Origin: Scatophagus argus
Taxonomy: Eukaryota > Chordata > Actinopteri > Scatophagidae
DNA length: 64,000 bases
Direction of reading: 5' to 3'
NCBI RefSeq assembly: GCF_020382885.2
Contig: NC_058513.1
Coordinates: 12,053,641-12,117,640 of the forward strand
Positions 60,486-64,000 of this stretch are shown one piece after another. A program made the translations under genes and the position numbers. A model generated the notes under the pieces. That model was not told the DNA's origin. It was given only the letters and a program-made list of their open reading frames with translations, and did no database searches. The first letter of the stretch is position 1. Each line of letters begins with the position of its first letter.

Positions 60486-61200
60486 TAACTAATTCTGCCT
60501 GCTCGTCAATCATGCAAGAAGCACTTGCGCCAACCCTTAGTCATGCATCACATTTTGCAAAGCATCCGAGTCACTTGGGACCCATCTGTTAGGCCCATAA
60601 ATCAGCTCTGGATCCCCACACAAGCCAGTTGAGGAAGGCCTGGGGTGAATGGGGGCGGGGGTGTGGTGGGGGGGGGTGCAATGCGTCTTCTCACAATGAG
60701 ATGCACATGTTACTGCCTTGTGGGTGGGTGCTGCAGAGGTCAGAGGGGGTGTGTAGGTTAATAATGAGGTGAACTTGATCTTCTCCAGTCCCAGTGAAGG
60801 CCAGTGACTCTTCCCCCTGTTATCAGTATATGTAAGAAGAGGAAAGTGATGAGGGAGGGATGAACGGTGATTTTTCAGAACGGCTGGCCCAGATAATGTT
60901 CATGAGATTGTGGATAAAATGGATCATTAGTAGGAGCAGAAATAACAACATTAGTAATAGTGATAGTTGTACAAATAACAGTCAGAAAAAAGAAGAAAAA
61001 GAGTAGGGGAAACTCAACAGATGACAAATTAAACCATGAACAGCACAACTCGGCGTGACTGTAGGAAGGTTAAATATTTACATTTAAGTTTGAAAACATC
61101 TAACTGAAGTAAATAAGTACAAAATAGGTACTGAGGTATTGATACCAACAGCTGAAGTATAATTGCACCTTGTCTGTACTGCATGGTGAATCTTAGTAGC
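60486..61200. other. Short unique interval with a G-rich tract
   Basis: It includes a run at 60642-60677 with four or more G-tracts of at least four Gs. Otherwise no gene or element is recognised. Confidence 0.5.
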
Positions 61201-61212
61201 CTGAAAGTCACA

Positions 61213-61870
61213 TACGCCGATAGGGCCGGAGCACCTACGGAGATTGCCGAGCGCCTACGGAGATTGCCGAGTACCCACGTGTGCCAGCCTACACTTCATT
61301 GATTTACTAATGACCACTCCCCGCTACCTATCAACGTATTGCATTGTGATGAACTGCCAAAAACGCTGGACGGAGACGGTTGATTTAGCCAACAAAATGG
61401 ACAAATTTGTCATGAAAAAAGCCAAATATATCCACCGAGCCCACACTGTCTTCCAGTAGGCCTACACTGTCAACGACTGAGGACAACTGCAGTAGCAGTA
61501 CAGATGATATTGGGCAGAAAAAAGGTCGGGCTTTCTAAGCTAGCTGGAAAGGCAAATACCCATGGATCGCCTATGATGCTGCAAAATACAACGTATTTTG
61601 TGAGGATTGCACTGCAGCCAAAAACAGGGGCACCCCTTTCCCATCTACAACACATGGCCACTTCAGAGCGGTCAGTTTCTGGCCTCCGGCGCCTGAAAAC
61701 ATATCTGCGGTCCACAATGGGGCAAGCAAGGCCGAACCACGCTGCAGTACTGGACTATCACAAGACATTGTCCAGGAATAGGAACCTGGAAACAATCGCG
61801 GAGCAGTTTCTAAAACGTACCGCTACCAGGGACAACACATCAAGAATTAACAAGAGTGGTGAGTGACAAA
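61213..61870 (+). mobile_element. hAT-like transposon remnant with a TTF/BED-type zinc-finger segment
   Basis: In one frame (61539-61650) the plus strand reads WKGKYPWIAYDAAKYNVFCE, then DCTAAKNRGTPF and THGHFRA. This 'W-x-YD...FCxxC' pattern is the start of the TTF-type zinc finger found at the N terminus of hAT transposases and their domesticated relatives; a frame change then occurs and SVSGLRRLKTYLRSTMG plus HKTLSRNRNLETIAEQFLK continues in another frame. No catalytic core is present within the window's readable frames, so it is non-functional. Ends are not defined. Confidence 0.5.
61229..61268. repeat. Two-copy 20-base tandem repeat
   Basis: GAGCACCTACGGAGATTGCC and GAGCGCCTACGGAGATTGCC follow each other directly with one mismatch, and the next bases begin a third, decayed unit (GAGTACCCACG). 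It lies 220 bases ahead of the hAT-like coding remnant and may be subterminal repeats of that element, as many hAT transposons carry. Confidence 0.75.
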
Positions 61871-62995
61871 ACAAATAAACAAATATTTGTTATAATGTAG
61901 CCTACTGTGGTGCTGTGTTTTAAGCGATGTGTGCCAATGGTTTTGAATTGTGGATTTGGTCTCTGATTTGCTTTTATTTGGGCCTTTTTGCTGCAGATTT
62001 GGTGGTTATGATTATTCCTTTCCTGGTGTGTGTTGTTGGTAAAACTTTTGATTTAACTATATTTGTCTCATTGAAAGCCAGTTGTGATCATTGACAGTGT
62101 AATTAATATCAGGTTGTGATTAACGAATGAGTGAAGTAGGGTAGTTGCTGATGAGTTGGTAGGCCATGTTGTTGTTGACCTGCTGACTGTCAGCACAGCG
62201 GACATCCCAGTCACTCTAGGCCTGTACGGTTACGGTATTCTGCTCAATCTGGGCTGTGGTGTTGAATTGTGGATTTGGTTTTTCTTTTTTCTTCATCAGA
62301 GCTGTTAGGTTGCTCTGACATTAAACTCCTCGTATGCAACACTAGTGTGTAGACTGTGTGTGTTTGTGAAAGACAGTGTGTGTGTGTTTGTGTTTATTGG
62401 GGTCGAGCGTGTGCACTTGTGTCAAAATAGGTGCCCCTGCCTGAAAGTACAGTGGTATGTGACAATGACTTAGATCAAACAAACCTAGTGTTTGTGCAAA
62501 TAAAATATAAGCTATTTTCATGCAGTTACTTAAATAAGCTCTACTGATGTGCTCCTCTTTAATTTCATGATCACTGCTGATCTTTCTGTCATCTGCTGGG
62601 ATTCGCAGAGGCATCAGTCTGTCATGGCCGGTGTGGTTCAACTGGAAGCCAGCCAAAAGTGATCCTTGTGCCGAATTGCTCAGATAACTCACAGGTTAGC
62701 TTTAAACCACATATTTGGGTTTTAATGTTGAACGCTTGATTTATCATCGAGCACTTCGCATCTGCTGAATCTGCAAGCTGCCATTTGGGATAGACTCAGC
62801 TGTTAGGATAACTGCTTCATAAGATAAGACTGAAAATGAAATAAATAAACTGATCAGGATCCAACAGGTAATTTGTCATTTCCATCCAAGGGGCCCAGGG
62901 CAAACCATCCAACACCGTTAATCTAAGTTTCTGAAATGATTACTTAACACATAAATGTAGGGAGTATTTTTTTCTCTAAATGTTTCCTCTAAAAT
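61871..62995. other. Unique interval, no gene seen
   Basis: Imperfect GT-rich DNA near 62355-62395. The 116-codon minus-strand frame at 62342-62692 has no recognisable content. Confidence 0.45.
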
Positions 62996-62997
62996 AT

Positions 62998-63189
62998 TTA
63001 CGATTGAAGCTTCCAGTAGTTGCTGAGACTAACAGGATTCCAAATGGGCTTTTCCAAGAGTGGTAAAACTGCTGCATGTTTAGAAGTGTATGGAAATGTG
63101 CCAGCGGCTAAGTGGCAGTTGATAAAATATAAAAAAGTTTGGACTAAATGCATTAAGAAGTTCTTTGGTGAGTTTAGCAGTGATAACAT
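62998..63189 (-). mobile_element. Antisense fragment of a LINE reverse transcriptase
   Basis: On the minus strand an uninterrupted 63-codon frame reads ...FINCHLAAGTFPYTSKHAAV then LPLLEKPIWNPVSLSNYWKL. This is the pre-catalytic segment of fish LINE RTs ('...SL..G..P...K.A.V.PLLKK...DP..L.NYRPIS'). Tyr-Trp replaces the usual Tyr-Arg-Pro. It lies opposite in orientation to the LINE at 59150-60485, so it is a separate insertion. Inactive fragment. Confidence 0.65.
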
Positions 63190-63646
63190 CTAGTGGTCAG
63201 CTGGGATCTTATATGAGATACAGTGCATTAAGAGCCAAAGGCGCACTGAGTTCAAAAGAGCTCAACAGCTGAATGCTCTGAAGTTACTGATAGCAGTGCA
63301 GCAGGAGAGAGGAGAGCGGGCGCCATATAGACTATTTTGAGGAAAAAAAGCAGATAAAGCCCAAAAGTCTTCTGTCTCCTCTTGCAGACTTTAAATTATA
63401 TCAATACTGCAGGGAATTAAGCAAGATTTCTTTAAGTTTCACAATGGGATTAGAAATTTTTTTCATTAAAATGAAATTTTCAGAAAAAAGTCGCTGATTA
63501 TTGTACCAACAGTGTTTCGTTCAAATGAAACAGATCTTAAATCTTACTCATGGATAACAGAGCAGTGGAGATTTGCTGTTGCTCTCTTGGTGCCACTTAA
63601 CGGCCTTCAGGTCTGGAGATTGTCGCTGCCTCTCTGCATCTAGGAG

Positions 63647-63690
<44 letters not shown>

Positions 63691-64000
63691 CTCACCCTCT
63701 TGTAAGAACGCTCAAGTTTGATTGATGAGGAAATAGATGGCAAATTGCAGTGTCCATCCTGATGGATGACATCATTTGGCCCAATGTGCTGATCACGTAT
63801 GCCAAACCAGAACCTCGCCCGCCCCCACCCATCCCTCCCTTTTGCTTACAATTGATCAGTGGGAGTTTTGTACAACAGCCTCCTTTGAATTTAATGCATG
63901 AGGAGGGAGAGCAGTTGACGCGGCTCTTTACTGCCCGTCCCAGTCCCCTCGGCCCCCTCCCTTCTTTCCACTCCCCCATCCATCTTTATCTAGAGGGGTC
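63190..64000. other. Window end, no gene seen
   Basis: Unique DNA interrupted by an AC microsatellite at 63649-63687, with C-rich DNA near 63820 and 63930-63980. No exon is recognised. Confidence 0.5.
63649..63687. repeat. (AC)n microsatellite
   Basis: About 19 AC repeats, then ATATCTC. Confidence 0.9.

Overview
The window is vertebrate nuclear DNA, most likely from a percomorph (spiny-rayed) teleost. The evidence is split genes with GT/AG introns, fish-type tandem gamma-crystallins, and several degenerate dispersed repeats whose sequence I recognise from percomorph genomes. These include a 'CAAAGTGGTGGACC' family, a 'TACTTGAGTA' family, a fish SINE with the 'GAGCAAGACACTGAA' core, and decayed LINEs. 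No species can be named from the sequence alone. There is no operon, CRISPR array or prokaryotic signal.

All recognisable genes lie in the first 26.5 kb. pnmt (phenylethanolamine N-methyltransferase, 3 exons, minus strand, 830-3236) makes adrenaline from noradrenaline. aldh18a1 (delta-1-pyrroline-5-carboxylate synthase, 17 coding exons plus a probable non-coding first exon, plus strand, about 8.9-20.4 kb) makes the proline/ornithine precursor from glutamate in mitochondria. These two are head to head, about 5.5 kb apart. Tail to tail with aldh18a1 are two tandem minus-strand gamma-crystallin genes (22839-24306 and 24866-26391), each with the canonical 9/243/276-base exon layout, encoding 175-residue lens proteins, each with a TATA box about 50 bases 5' of the ATG. 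The three functions do not form one pathway; they are neighbours.

From about 26.5 kb to 64 kb I find no convincing coding exon. The region is simple repeats, a few transposon fossils and long stretches of unique DNA. Some blocks are dense in developmental transcription-factor motifs (SOX/TCF/PBX-like near 30.45 kb, homeodomain core near 40.14 kb, octamers near 43.9 and 44.2 kb), so it resembles a regulatory gene desert. The last 6 kb (58.4-63.2 kb) is a cluster of fossils: a short element whose head matches the first 42 bases of U2 snRNA, a decayed LINE with a visible FYADD reverse-transcriptase motif, a hAT-like zinc-finger fragment, and an antisense LINE fragment.

The most interesting points are the in-frame tandem splice donor in aldh18a1 exon 6, which matches the human P5CS short/long (Val-Asn insert) switch; the U2-headed SINE-like element; a choice between GC and GT donors in the aldh18a1 targeting-peptide exon; and a set of CTCF-like motifs whose orientations are convergent around aldh18a1 and around the desert.
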